Below, in pieces: positions 18,959-27,610 of a stretch of 43,132 nucleotides of DNA (its first letter is position 1; the number at the start of each line of letters is the position of its first letter). The stretch covers positions 1 through 43,132 of the forward strand of contig JAJFJA010000041.1 in NCBI GenBank assembly GCA_021774445.1. The letters run 5' to 3'. The notes beneath the pieces are model-generated. The model had not been told where the DNA came from, did no database searches, and was given only the letters and a program-made list of their open reading frames with translations. The stretch comes from Alphaproteobacteria bacterium. GTDB lineage: Bacteria; Pseudomonadota; Alphaproteobacteria; UBA6615. The position numbers and the translations under genes were made by a program.

Positions 18959-20003
18959 CCGGGCACCGAATATCTTCCTGCCCGACCAGCGCGACATCAT
19001 CATATCGCTATACGACAAGGTCAAAGGCGGTCCGATCCTACTGTTGCTGTATCCGTCGACCACGGACCAGGCGAGCGCCGCCGAACTGGACGCCTTGTTC
19101 GATCTAGCGCCGGCGATGATCGACGCCGGCGCGCATATCTTCACCCTCGGCGGCGATCCGGTGGCCAAAGTCGCCGCTTTGGCGAAGCAGCATGAGGCCC
19201 CCTTCCACATGCTGTCGGATGCCGAGACTCGGGGTGCCGCGGCATGCGGAGCACCAGGCCAGTTAGTCGGCTTCGTACTAGACCCCAACCAACGGGTGTT
19301 GGCGCGACTGGAACCGGGCGAGTCCAGCTTAGCGGCACAAGCGCGTGAGATCTTCGAGGTGATGCAAAAACCGACGCCCTTCGCGGCGCCGGCCCATCCG
19401 CCTATTCTGGTGATCCCGGAAGCCTTCGACCGGGATTTCTGCCGCTATCTGATCGCGCAATATTGGGAACGCGGGAATGAGGAGAGCGGCACGTTCCGCA
19501 TGATCGACGGCAAAATGGTGCACCAGCCGCACCACGAGGTGAAGCGGCGGCGCGACCATCATGTGCACGACAAGGATCTGCTGGACAAGATCGGCGATAA
19601 GATACGCGCACGCGTGTTGCCGGAGATCAAGCGGGCGTTTCAATTCGACGTGACCCGGATCGAGGAATTCAAAATCGTCTGTTACGACGCCGAACCGGGC
19701 GGCTATTTCCATACTCACCGGGATAACTCGACGCCGCAGACACAGCATCGGCGCTTCGCCATGACCCTGGTCCTCAATGCCGAGGAATTCGAGGGCGGTC
19801 AGTTACATTTTCCGGAGTTTGGCGGCGCCCACTACACCCCGGGCACCGGCGACGCGGTGGTGTTTTCCTGCAGCCTGCTGCATGAGGCCATGGAGGTGAC
19901 CAAGGGCAGCCGTTTCGTGCTGCTGTCCTTCCTCTATGACGAGGCCGGGCAACGTCAGCTCGATGCCTATCGCCAGCGGGTCGAGGCGAAACGCCGGGCC
20001 TGA
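18945..20003 (+). CDS. Redoxin-like / 2OG-Fe(II) oxygenase fusion (prolyl-4-hydroxylase type)
   Basis: The 352-residue protein has two domains. Residues 1-145 resemble a peroxiredoxin/thioredoxin fold (PGDRAPNIFLPD, then LLLLYPSTTDQASAAELD), but the position of the peroxidatic Cys is Ser44. Residues 155-335 are a 2-oxoglutarate/iron dioxygenase of the PKHD/P4Hc type: H258-x-D260 in HTHRDN, distal His313 in LLHEAM and Arg323 for 2-oxoglutarate. The redoxin half is probably non-peroxidatic and may bind substrate. The target is unknown; protein hydroxylation is the family's usual role. AGGGG stands 9 nt before the ATG. It is followed by a strong terminator shared with convergent trxA. Confidence 0.82.
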   Translation: MKPGDRAPNIFLPDQRDIIISLYDKVKGGPILLLLYPSTTDQASAAELDALFDLAPAMIDAGAHIFTLGGDPVAKVAALAKQHEAPFHMLSDAETRGAAACGAPGQLVGFVLDPNQRVLARLEPGESSLAAQAREIFEVMQKPTPFAAPAHPPILVIPEAFDRDFCRYLIAQYWERGNEESGTFRMIDGKMVHQPHHEVKRRRDHHVHDKDLLDKIGDKIRARVLPEIKRAFQFDVTRIEEFKIVCYDAEPGGYFHTHRDNSTPQTQHRRFAMTLVLNAEEFEGGQLHFPEFGGAHYTPGTGDAVVFSCSLLHEAMEVTKGSRFVLLSFLYDEAGQRQLDAYRQRVEAKRRA

Positions 20004-20062
20004 GGCCGCCGGATGCCTCGTTCGCGCCCGCCCGCCCAGCCGGCAGCCGGCGTTTGAACCAG

Positions 20063-20088
20063 AAACCCCGCCGGTGCGGCGGGGTTTT
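20063..20088. terminator. Bidirectional rho-independent terminator
   Basis: AAACCCCGCCG, loop GTG, CGGCGGGGTTTT form an 11-bp stem with T-runs in both directions, placed between the convergent 2OG oxygenase gene and trxA. Confidence 0.88.
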
Positions 20089-20113
20089 GGTCACTCGCGG
20101 CGCAAGTTCGTGG

Positions 20114-20434
20114 CTACAGGACCGAGTCGACCCACTCGTAAATCTGGCTCTTCGGCAGACTGCCGACCTTCATCGACGCGACCTGGCCATCCTTGAATAG
20201 GATGAGCGTGGGAATGCCGCGGACACCGTATTTCGACGGGGTCATGGGGTTTTCGTCGATATTCAGCTTGGCGACCGTGAGCACGTCGCCCTTGTCGCCG
20301 GCCAAATCCTCGAGGGTCGGGCCGATCTGCTTGCAGGGGCCGCACCATTCGGCCCAAAAGTCCACCAGCACCGGCTGGCTGGCCTTGAGCACGTCGGCCT
20401 CGAAGGAGTCGTCGCTGATCTTGATGGTGGCCAT
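20114..20434 (-). CDS. trxA: Thioredoxin
   Basis: A cytosolic disulfide reductase. The 106-residue protein has the active site [13 protein letters not shown] near residues 27-39 and the cis-Pro in [12 protein letters not shown]. Start ATG 20434 follows GAGGATAG. It lies downstream of addA on the same strand, as in many alphaproteobacteria, with a 77-base gap that may hold its own promoter. Confidence 0.95.
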   Translation of the reverse strand: MATIKISDDSFEADVLKASQPVLVDFWAEWCGPCKQIGPTLEDLAGDKGDVLTVAKLNIDENPMTPSKYGVRGIPTLILFKDGQVASMKVGSLPKSQIYEWVDSVL

Positions 20435-20511
20435 CTACTATCCTCATCTTGCGGCCGAGCCGGCGCGCTCGGGCTGCGGAAGTTGGAATCTAGGAAGCGG
20501 CCGCGGGCGGG

Positions 20512-23500
20512 TCAAGGCGGGGCGGCTCGTTCACCGGGTGTTGATGCCGGTTCGTGGGCGTCGAGTTGCCCGTCCGGCAACGGCATCAGGGTCGGACCAT
20601 CGGTCCAAAGCAAGGCACAGCGGACGTCGCGGCCCGGGTAGACCTCCCGCAGCAAGCGCCGATATGTCGCAAGCTGGCGCAGATAAATCGCCGGCACATC
20701 GGCAGCTTCGCGCGGCGGCGGGCGGTTGGTCTTGAAGTCAAGAATAAGCACTTCCGAGTCGGTCACGAGCAGGCGGTCGACCTGGCCGGAGACGACCCGG
20801 GCCGCCGGCGTGCCGCGGGCGATGACACCGGCTATCGGCACTTCAGCGCGGCTGCCCGGCCCGAACAGCCGGCCAAAACCGGGGGTATCCAACACCGCCA
20901 GGACCTCGGCCGCGATGGCCTCGCGCTCGGCCGGCGCCAAGCCATGGGCCGGCTGGGCCAGCATGCGCCGGCCCGCGGGGCGGCGCTGGGCCGGAGGCAA
21001 ATCCGGCAGACTCTGCAACAAACGGTGAATAAGCAGGCCGCGACGATAGGGATCGCCGCCAGCCGCGACCAGCGGCGGACGAACCGCCGGCTCCTCCCCG
21101 CTGGGCCGGGAGGGTGCCAATGGACGGGGCGGTTCCGGCTCCGCCGGCGCGGGGGCGCGCCCCCAGGCCGGCAGCGGCGGCGGCGCGGCGGCGTCACGGA
21201 CGGCTTCCGGCGGCGGCACGGCCGTGGTCTGCTGTTGCTCAAGACGCCACACGGTGGGGTCGAGATCGGCGGCGGCGGGGTCCCGCAGGAACGGGTCTTC
21301 GACCGCTTGGGCGATGGGCGTGATGGCGGCCTGAGCCAAATCGTACCAACAGCCGGCGGACGGCGCCCGCCCGGTCTGCCAGCCGCAAACGTAAAGGCGA
21401 TCCTCAGCCCGGGACATGGCGACATAAAGCAGGCGGCGGTATTCGTCATCCTGGGCGGCGCGGGCCCGGCGATGGGCGCGCTCAGCCACGCGATCGCGAT
21501 CGGCGCGATAGGGTGCCCAGAGCATCACGTCGGTGTCGGCAGGCCACAGCAGCCGCGGCGGCCGGTCGGGCATCTGGGTGGTGTCGGGGAGGATGACGAC
21601 CGGCGCTTGCAAGCCCTTGGCGCCGTGGACAGTCAGTACGCGGACTTGCCCACTGCCCTGTTCAAGGTCGCGCTTGACCTGCGTCGCCCCGGCCGCCAGC
21701 CAGTGGAGGAAGCCTTGCATGGAGGGCACATTGGTGCGCTCGTAAGCGAGTGCGAGGGAGAGAAACTCGTAGAGCGGGTCCTCGGCCTCGGTACCCAGGC
21801 GGGCGAGCAAGCGTTGACGGCCGCCGGCGGCGAGCATGCCGGCGAAGAAATCATAGGGGCGGGCGAAGTCTACCTGGCCGAGCAGGTTCGCCAAAGTCGT
21901 ACAGGCGCGGCCAAAGTTGGTGGCGGCGTCCTGGTGGCGGCGCAAGGCGCGCCAAAGGCTGCCTTCGCGACCATGGGCGAGCGCGAATAGTTCTTCCTCG
22001 TCGAAGCCAATGAGCGGTCCCTTAAGGACCGTCGCCAGCGTGAGGTCGTCCTCGGGCAACAGCAGGAATTCGCCCAAGGCAACCAAGTCCATGACGACGA
22101 GCTGTTCGGTCAGGACCATGCGGTCGACGCCGGCAACGGGGACCTGCAAGTCCTTGAGGGCGCGAACCATTTCTTCGACAAAAGCGCCGCGACGGCGGAC
22201 CAGAATCATGATGTCGCCGGGTTCGATAGCGCGGGCACGGGCCGGCAAGAGTTCGCCATCGTCGAGCCAGCGGCGGATACGGCGGGCCAGGAGCCCGGCA
22301 AGGCGCGCCCGCGGACTATCGCTGGCAACCCGCTCCACCGGCGGCTTCCAAGGTTCCGGCGGCAGCGGTTCGCGGGCGCTCAACAGCGGCCAGAGCTCGA
22401 CCCGGCCAGCTTGGCGAGCTCGGACCGGCAAATGATGCAGCGCCACGCCTTGCGCGACCACGCCGTCGCGGGCGGCCGGGGCGGCGAAGACCGTATCGAT
22501 GGCATGGAGCACCGGGCCGACGGAGCGGAAAGAGACGTCCAATTCGACGTCGTCCCAAGCGGCCTGGGCGGCGCGCACACGGTCGCGGAAATGCTCCCGC
22601 ATGGCTTCGAAAATAGCCGGATCGGCACGCTGGAAGCTGAAGATGGACTGTTTGATATCGCCGACCGCGAACACGGTACGGCCGTGACGCGCGGCCGCGG
22701 CCGCGCCAAGGCCGGCGAAGAACTCGGCGGCGAGGGCGGCAATAATGCGCCATTGGTCGGGGTTGGTGTCCTGTGCCTCGTCAATGAGGATGTGATCGAG
22801 CCCGCCATCGAGTTTGAATAGTACCCAAGCGGCGATGCCGGGCCGGTCGAGCAGGGCGCGGGTCAAGAGGATCAAATCGTCATAGTCGAGCAGGCCACGC
22901 TCGGTCTTGCGGCGCGCGTAGATCTCGATGATGGCGCCGGCGAGTCGCAACAGCGCCGATGTCGCGAGGCCCACCGTCGCCTTGTTGCGGCGGTCCCACA
23001 CCGCCAAAAGGCGGCTCTGCTCGGCGGCCAGGATGTCCGGCAGCCGCGGTTCCGCCAGGGCCGCGGCCTTACTGCACAACTGCTTGCGCGGTTCCGCCTG
23101 CTTGGTGAGGAAGAGGTCAAGATAGCTGTCGAAATTGGCGATGCGCCAGATCGGATCCTCGAGCCATCGGGTCAGCATTTGCGCGGTTATCGGATCGCGC
23201 TTGCCGGTAGACTCGCCGAGTGGACCGATGGCGCGGCGCAGGCCGAGCTCGTCGAAGACCCCGTCGGCGCAAGCCTCGCTAACGACGATTTCCGGGGTGA
23301 GAGATTGCGCGATACCAAGCACCGCGTAGGTGGCGGCAATCATGCCGTCGATACCGCCGTGGCGGTCGCGCAATTCGGCAATGCGGCCGCGCTCGAAGCT
23401 GAGCTCGGTGGTCAATTCCGGGAAGGTCATCTCATGAATGCGGGCGGTCACGTCGGCCAAGGCCGCGGCAAGGTCGGGATCGGTCTGGGCGCGCGCCCGG

Positions 23501-24003
23501 ACGAGCATTTCGTTGCGGGCGGCCTCGAGTAGTTCGGCGGCGTCGCGCTCGGCCATCACTTCAAAATGCGGCGCGACGCCCGCTTCCAACGGAAAGCGCG
23601 CCAAAATGGACTGGCAGAAGGCGTGGATCGTTAAGATGCGCATGCCCCCGGGGGCGTCCAGGACCTGGGCGAACAAGCGGCGCGCGCGGATCAACTCGGC
23701 GGCGTCCGGGGTCCGACCGAGAGCGGCGAGTCGGCCTCGTAGGGCCTCGTCGTCGGCCGCCGCCCATTTGCCGAGGCTATCATTGATGCGATTGCTCATC
23801 TCCGCGGCCGCAGCCTTAGTAAACGTCAGGCAGAGAATGCGCAGAGGTGGCGCGCCATCGAGCAGCAAGTTCAATACCCGATCAGTGAGCACCTTGGTTT
23901 TACCCGAGCCGGCGGAGGCGCCAACCCAGACGTTGGTGGCGCCGTCGGCGGCCCGGCGCTGGCGCCGATTGGCAACCGCGAGGACCTCGCTATCGGGGTT
24001 CAC
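20512..24003 (-). CDS. addA: Double-strand break repair helicase AddA
   Basis: The helicase-nuclease subunit of AddAB, the RecBCD-type complex that resects broken DNA ends for recombination. The 1163-residue protein is of alphaproteobacterial AddA length. It has a UvrD-type Walker A (GASAGSGKT near residues 28-36), CLTFTKAAAAEM, the LIDEAQDTNPDQW motif II, VFAVGDIKQSIFSFQRA, TVHGAKGLQAPVVILPD and a C-terminal PD-(D/E)xK nuclease with GQVDRLL and ILDFKTNR. The GTG at 24003 overlaps the addB stop as GTGA. Confidence 0.95.
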   Translation of the reverse strand: MNPDSEVLAVANRRQRRAADGATNVWVGASAGSGKTKVLTDRVLNLLLDGAPPLRILCLTFTKAAAAEMSNRINDSLGKWAAADDEALRGRLAALGRTPDAAELIRARRLFAQVLDAPGGMRILTIHAFCQSILARFPLEAGVAPHFEVMAERDAAELLEAARNEMLVRARAQTDPDLAAALADVTARIHEMTFPELTTELSFERGRIAELRDRHGGIDGMIAATYAVLGIAQSLTPEIVVSEACADGVFDELGLRRAIGPLGESTGKRDPITAQMLTRWLEDPIWRIANFDSYLDLFLTKQAEPRKQLCSKAAALAEPRLPDILAAEQSRLLAVWDRRNKATVGLATSALLRLAGAIIEIYARRKTERGLLDYDDLILLTRALLDRPGIAAWVLFKLDGGLDHILIDEAQDTNPDQWRIIAALAAEFFAGLGAAAAARHGRTVFAVGDIKQSIFSFQRADPAIFEAMREHFRDRVRAAQAAWDDVELDVSFRSVGPVLHAIDTVFAAPAARDGVVAQGVALHHLPVRARQAGRVELWPLLSAREPLPPEPWKPPVERVASDSPRARLAGLLARRIRRWLDDGELLPARARAIEPGDIMILVRRRGAFVEEMVRALKDLQVPVAGVDRMVLTEQLVVMDLVALGEFLLLPEDDLTLATVLKGPLIGFDEEELFALAHGREGSLWRALRRHQDAATNFGRACTTLANLLGQVDFARPYDFFAGMLAAGGRQRLLARLGTEAEDPLYEFLSLALAYERTNVPSMQGFLHWLAAGATQVKRDLEQGSGQVRVLTVHGAKGLQAPVVILPDTTQMPDRPPRLLWPADTDVMLWAPYRADRDRVAERAHRRARAAQDDEYRRLLYVAMSRAEDRLYVCGWQTGRAPSAGCWYDLAQAAITPIAQAVEDPFLRDPAAADLDPTVWRLEQQQTTAVPPPEAVRDAAAPPPLPAWGRAPAPAEPEPPRPLAPSRPSGEEPAVRPPLVAAGGDPYRRGLLIHRLLQSLPDLPPAQRRPAGRRMLAQPAHGLAPAEREAIAAEVLAVLDTPGFGRLFGPGSRAEVPIAGVIARGTPAARVVSGQVDRLLVTDSEVLILDFKTNRPPPREAADVPAIYLRQLATYRRLLREVYPGRDVRCALLWTDGPTLMPLPDGQLDAHEPASTPGERAAPP

Positions 24004-27000
24004 GGATCGTCATCCAAGACGCCGGCGGACCATTCCTTGACCCGGGCCAAATGCTCATAGTCGGAAAAGCGCGGCGCGGCTTCGGCGCGCGGCCGGCTTT
24101 CATAGGGCGTGGCGGGATCGTCAAACCGGGCGACCAAGCCGGTCAGGCCACGGATCGCCGCGGCCGCCAACTCGCCCGGGTCGCCGCCGGCAGCGCTCTC
24201 GCGCCCGCCAGGATCGCCGCCGCGTAGCTGCCAATACAGCAAGCCGGCGACCGGCACCGATCCAATGTCGGCGAAACCACCGACGGCGGCGATGGCACTT
24301 TCAAGCGGCAGTTGGGGGGCGAAGCCGGCGGCGATCTCCTTGCCGGAAGGCGGCTTGCCGGTCTTATAGTCGATGATGGCGAGGCTGTCGTCGGCCAGCA
24401 GGTCGATGCGATCGGCGATGGCGGTGAGGGTAAATGGCCCACCCGGCGCGAGGATGGTGAGGCGGCCGGGCACCTCGGTAAAGGCCTGGCGAAGTCCGGC
24501 GCGCCGATTGGTCTCATGGTCAATAAACCAGCGGGCGATGCGTTCGAAACGGGGCCACCAAAAAGCCCAGACACCGGGTTGCGCGAGCAGGGGCGCGAAT
24601 GCCTTCTGGCCCAATTCGCAGAGCGCGGCAACGGCGTCGTCGGGTAGCGGGCCGGAGGGATTGGCGGCGATGAAGGCATCGAGCAGATGGTGGATGAGAA
24701 TACCATATTGGGCGGCGTCGGGTGGCGCGTCGATGGGGTCCAGGGCCCGTAGGCGCAGCACATGACGGGCGTAGACGGCGTAGGGATCGCGCATCCAAGT
24801 TTCGACCTGGGTGACAGAGAGACGGCGTGGGCGCGCCGCCAGCGGCGGCGTGGGCGCCGGGCGCTGACGCGATGGCCGCCAGTCCTCGACGCGGTCGAGC
24901 AGTCGCTGCCACCCGGTCCATGGCTGGTCACGCGCGGCCAAGGGTTGCAGGCCGGCTTGTTCGGCAACATGGTCGAGCCGAGTGAGCCACCGGGCCGGGA
25001 CGGTCGGCGCGCCGTCGACACGTTGGGCGCGGGTCAACACGACGTTGGGGGCGCAGAACGCCTGAATGAAATCATGGGCGGACTGGCCAACCCGGCGATC
25101 GGCATCCGGTAGGCCGAAATCGCGGCGCATGGGCCGGCTCATCCAGGGGTCCGGGGAGGGCTCAGGAGGCCAAGTGCCTTCGTTGAGGCCGCTGAGGATC
25201 ATCACATCGAAATGTTGCAGGCGCGCTTCCAACGGCCCGAGGATCGCCAAGCGGGGGTGGGTACCGTAGCGCGGACGGACAGGAATGCCGGACAGCAGCG
25301 TTTCAAACAATGACGGATAGTGCCGACCGTCGAGCGGCGGGATGTCCACCGCCGCAGTTGCGAGATCGGCGACGAGCCGAGCCGCGGCCTCGCCCGCGTC
25401 GCCGCGCCACAGGCGCGTGCTGCCGGCGCCCTCCCGATCCGCGGGATCGGCGGCCGCGAGCGCTTCGGCGAAGGCGATATGAGCGCGCAGAAGCGCCTCG
25501 AGAGGCTGCGGTCCGGATGCGATTAGCGCCGCGAAAGGCGCGGCTATCGCGGCCAGGTCCCGGGCCCAATGCAACAGCGGCGCCCGGGCGACATCCAGGC
25601 GGGTGAAGATCCGTTGATCCAGAGCCTCAATGGCGGCGACGAGGCCGGCAAAACCGGCGGACGGCCGGGGGCCTCGCAACAGCACGCGTTCGAGAATGCG
25701 GGTGCGCCGGCGAAAGCTTCCGGCCGATTGTCCGCCGGTGGCCAAAGGATGTTTGAGCAGGGCAAGCAGCGGCACCGGCGCCGCGCCGCCGACAACGACC
25801 TGGGCAACAAGCCGCAGGAAGGTGCCGGGCGGCGTATTCGCGAGGGGGGTGCCCGCGGAATCGTCGATGACCACATCCCAGCGGCGGAGTTCGGCCGCGA
25901 CGCGGCGGGCGAGATCGCGGTCCGGGGTGACCAGAGCACAAGTCTGGGGCCGCGCTTGCTGCTCCAAGGCCTCGCGCATGATCAAGGCGATCGCGCCGGC
26001 CTCCTCCTGACTGCCGGGGCAGTCGACGCGGGTGACGCCGGCGAGGGCCGACTCCGCCAGATCCGGCAGAGCCGCCCAACGCTCGCTGGTCTCGGCGGGG
26101 CGCATCATCTCACTGACCAGGCGGAGGCGCGCGGGCAACCGTTTTCGATCAACCGCCGGGACGGGGTTGGGCGCGGGCCAGTCGCGTACTTCCCGGCGCG
26201 GGATATCGAGTCGTTCCAGCAGGCGTGCCAAACCATATTGCGGATGGCTAAGGCCAAGGGCGTGCCAACTTTGGTCGTCGAGTTCGCGATCGAGACCGGG
26301 GAGAACGACCGCACCCTGGGGCAAGGCGGCGATGGCCGCCAGCAAATCGGCGGTGGCCGGCACGCTGCCGGTGCTGCCGGCGGCGATGACCGGGTAGGCC
26401 GGGGGCGCGGACCGCCAGGCTTGGGCCTGCAGGGTCAGCAGGCGGCTGCGGCGTTCGGCCGGATCGATGACGCCCTGCTCGGCCAGGATCGCGGGCCACT
26501 GCTCAACGACAATCGAAAGGAATAGCAGGGTGTCTTGCCAGTGAACGGCATGCTCTGCGGGCACCAGTTCGGCAAGACCGGCAAATGTCAGCCGCTCCGT
26601 TTCCACTTCGTCGAGCAAGCGGCACAAGGTTTCGGCGAGGCGGGCAGCCTGATCGAGGGTTATCTGGCGCTGCGGCCCGCCGGCATCGGCAGCGACGCGG
26701 CGGGCGGACCAGTGTTGGATCAGCCGGCTGAGCAACAAGCGGCGGCGCAACTCCGAGACCGGCGGCGGCACGTCGAGGGCGGAGGCCCCGCCGGGCGGCA
26801 ACGTCAGCAGCAGTTCGTCGGCATCGATATCGCCGATCGGTACCATGCGGGGCAACAGCAATGGCCGACCATCGGCCTGGCGCAGGAAAGCGTCGGCCAG
26901 GGCGCGGCAAGCGCGCCGTGTCGGCAGCAGGACCAACAGATCGGCGAGTTTGCCGGGATCGCTGGGGTCGGCATGCCGGGCGGCGATGCCGGCGGCGAGC

Positions 27001-27065
27001 GCATCGACGAAGGGCCGATCCGGCGAGATCGTATAAAGCCCGGCAAGAGCCGCCTCACAAGGCAT
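24000..27065 (-). CDS. addB: Double-strand break repair protein AddB
   Basis: Partner of AddA. The product has about 1021 residues. The N-terminal part is a degenerate helicase (LLVLLPTRRACRALADAFL replaces a true Walker A), as usual for alphaproteobacterial AddB. The C-terminal part is a RecB-type nuclease with AIADRIDLL and IIDYKTGKPPSGKE. A middle LSGLNEGTWPPEPSPDPWM segment is characteristic. Start is uncertain: ATG at 27065 overlaps the tsaE stop by 11 bases and gives a family-like start; ATG at 27101 adds 12 residues. No strong ribosome-binding site is seen for either. The pair of sugar-kinase and nucleotidyltransferase genes that often lies between tsaE and addB is absent. Confidence 0.93.
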   Translation of the reverse strand: MPCEAALAGLYTISPDRPFVDALAAGIAARHADPSDPGKLADLLVLLPTRRACRALADAFLRQADGRPLLLPRMVPIGDIDADELLLTLPPGGASALDVPPPVSELRRRLLLSRLIQHWSARRVAADAGGPQRQITLDQAARLAETLCRLLDEVETERLTFAGLAELVPAEHAVHWQDTLLFLSIVVEQWPAILAEQGVIDPAERRSRLLTLQAQAWRSAPPAYPVIAAGSTGSVPATADLLAAIAALPQGAVVLPGLDRELDDQSWHALGLSHPQYGLARLLERLDIPRREVRDWPAPNPVPAVDRKRLPARLRLVSEMMRPAETSERWAALPDLAESALAGVTRVDCPGSQEEAGAIALIMREALEQQARPQTCALVTPDRDLARRVAAELRRWDVVIDDSAGTPLANTPPGTFLRLVAQVVVGGAAPVPLLALLKHPLATGGQSAGSFRRRTRILERVLLRGPRPSAGFAGLVAAIEALDQRIFTRLDVARAPLLHWARDLAAIAAPFAALIASGPQPLEALLRAHIAFAEALAAADPADREGAGSTRLWRGDAGEAAARLVADLATAAVDIPPLDGRHYPSLFETLLSGIPVRPRYGTHPRLAILGPLEARLQHFDVMILSGLNEGTWPPEPSPDPWMSRPMRRDFGLPDADRRVGQSAHDFIQAFCAPNVVLTRAQRVDGAPTVPARWLTRLDHVAEQAGLQPLAARDQPWTGWQRLLDRVEDWRPSRQRPAPTPPLAARPRRLSVTQVETWMRDPYAVYARHVLRLRALDPIDAPPDAAQYGILIHHLLDAFIAANPSGPLPDDAVAALCELGQKAFAPLLAQPGVWAFWWPRFERIARWFIDHETNRRAGLRQAFTEVPGRLTILAPGGPFTLTAIADRIDLLADDSLAIIDYKTGKPPSGKEIAAGFAPQLPLESAIAAVGGFADIGSVPVAGLLYWQLRGGDPGGRESAAGGDPGELAAAAIRGLTGLVARFDDPATPYESRPRAEAAPRFSDYEHLARVKEWSAGVLDDDP

Positions 27066-27531
27066 CGGCGAGGCCCCGCAATCTCTCAGCCCAGGCACCA
27101 TGACCGCGCAGGGTAATGGCGCGGGCGCCGGGATCGGCGGTCAGGGCAAACGTGATCTCGAGCCAGCTTGCGGGTGTCAGATGCTGCAGGCGCGCAGGCC
27201 ACTCGATGATGCTGATGGCGTCGGCGAAGGCCTCCTCAACGCCCAATTCGTAGACCTCCTCCGGCTCGATAATACGGTAGAGGTCGAAGTGCCAGACCGG
27301 CGCCGCGCCGACTTCATAGATCTGAACCAAGGTGAAGGTTGGGCTGGGGACCTCGCCGGTCTCGCCAAGCGCCTGAATAAGGGCGCGGGCGAACGCGGTC
27401 TTCCCGGCCCCGAGCGTGCCGGCGAGACCAACGATGTCGCCGCGCCGCAAGTGAGCCGAGAGCGCTTGAGCCAGCGCCGCCGTGGCGTCCTGGTCGCCGG
27501 CGAGGCGGGAAAATTCGAAGGGCTCAACCAT
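27055..27531 (-). CDS. tsaE: tRNA threonylcarbamoyladenosine biosynthesis ATPase TsaE
   Basis: The ATPase of the t6A synthesis complex with TsaB and TsaD. The 158-residue protein has the P-loop GTLGAGKT, then SPTFTLVQIYE and HFDLYRI, all family signatures. The start ATG 27531 follows divL after 79 bases. Its 3' end overlaps the start of addB. Confidence 0.93.
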   Translation of the reverse strand: MVEPFEFSRLAGDQDATAALAQALSAHLRRGDIVGLAGTLGAGKTAFARALIQALGETGEVPSPTFTLVQIYEVGAAPVWHFDLYRIIEPEEVYELGVEEAFADAISIIEWPARLQHLTPASWLEITFALTADPGARAITLRGHGAWAERLRGLADAL

Positions 27532-27610
27532 GACGCAAAGACATCAGATGAATTAACCGAGAGATGTAACGACGTCCGGTGGGGCAACGATACCCGCGGC
27601 AAAAGAGGTG

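Noticed and set aside
20554..21990. 478-codon plus-strand ORF opposite addA
   Set aside because: Shadow of addA, with no recognised domain and a biased composition.
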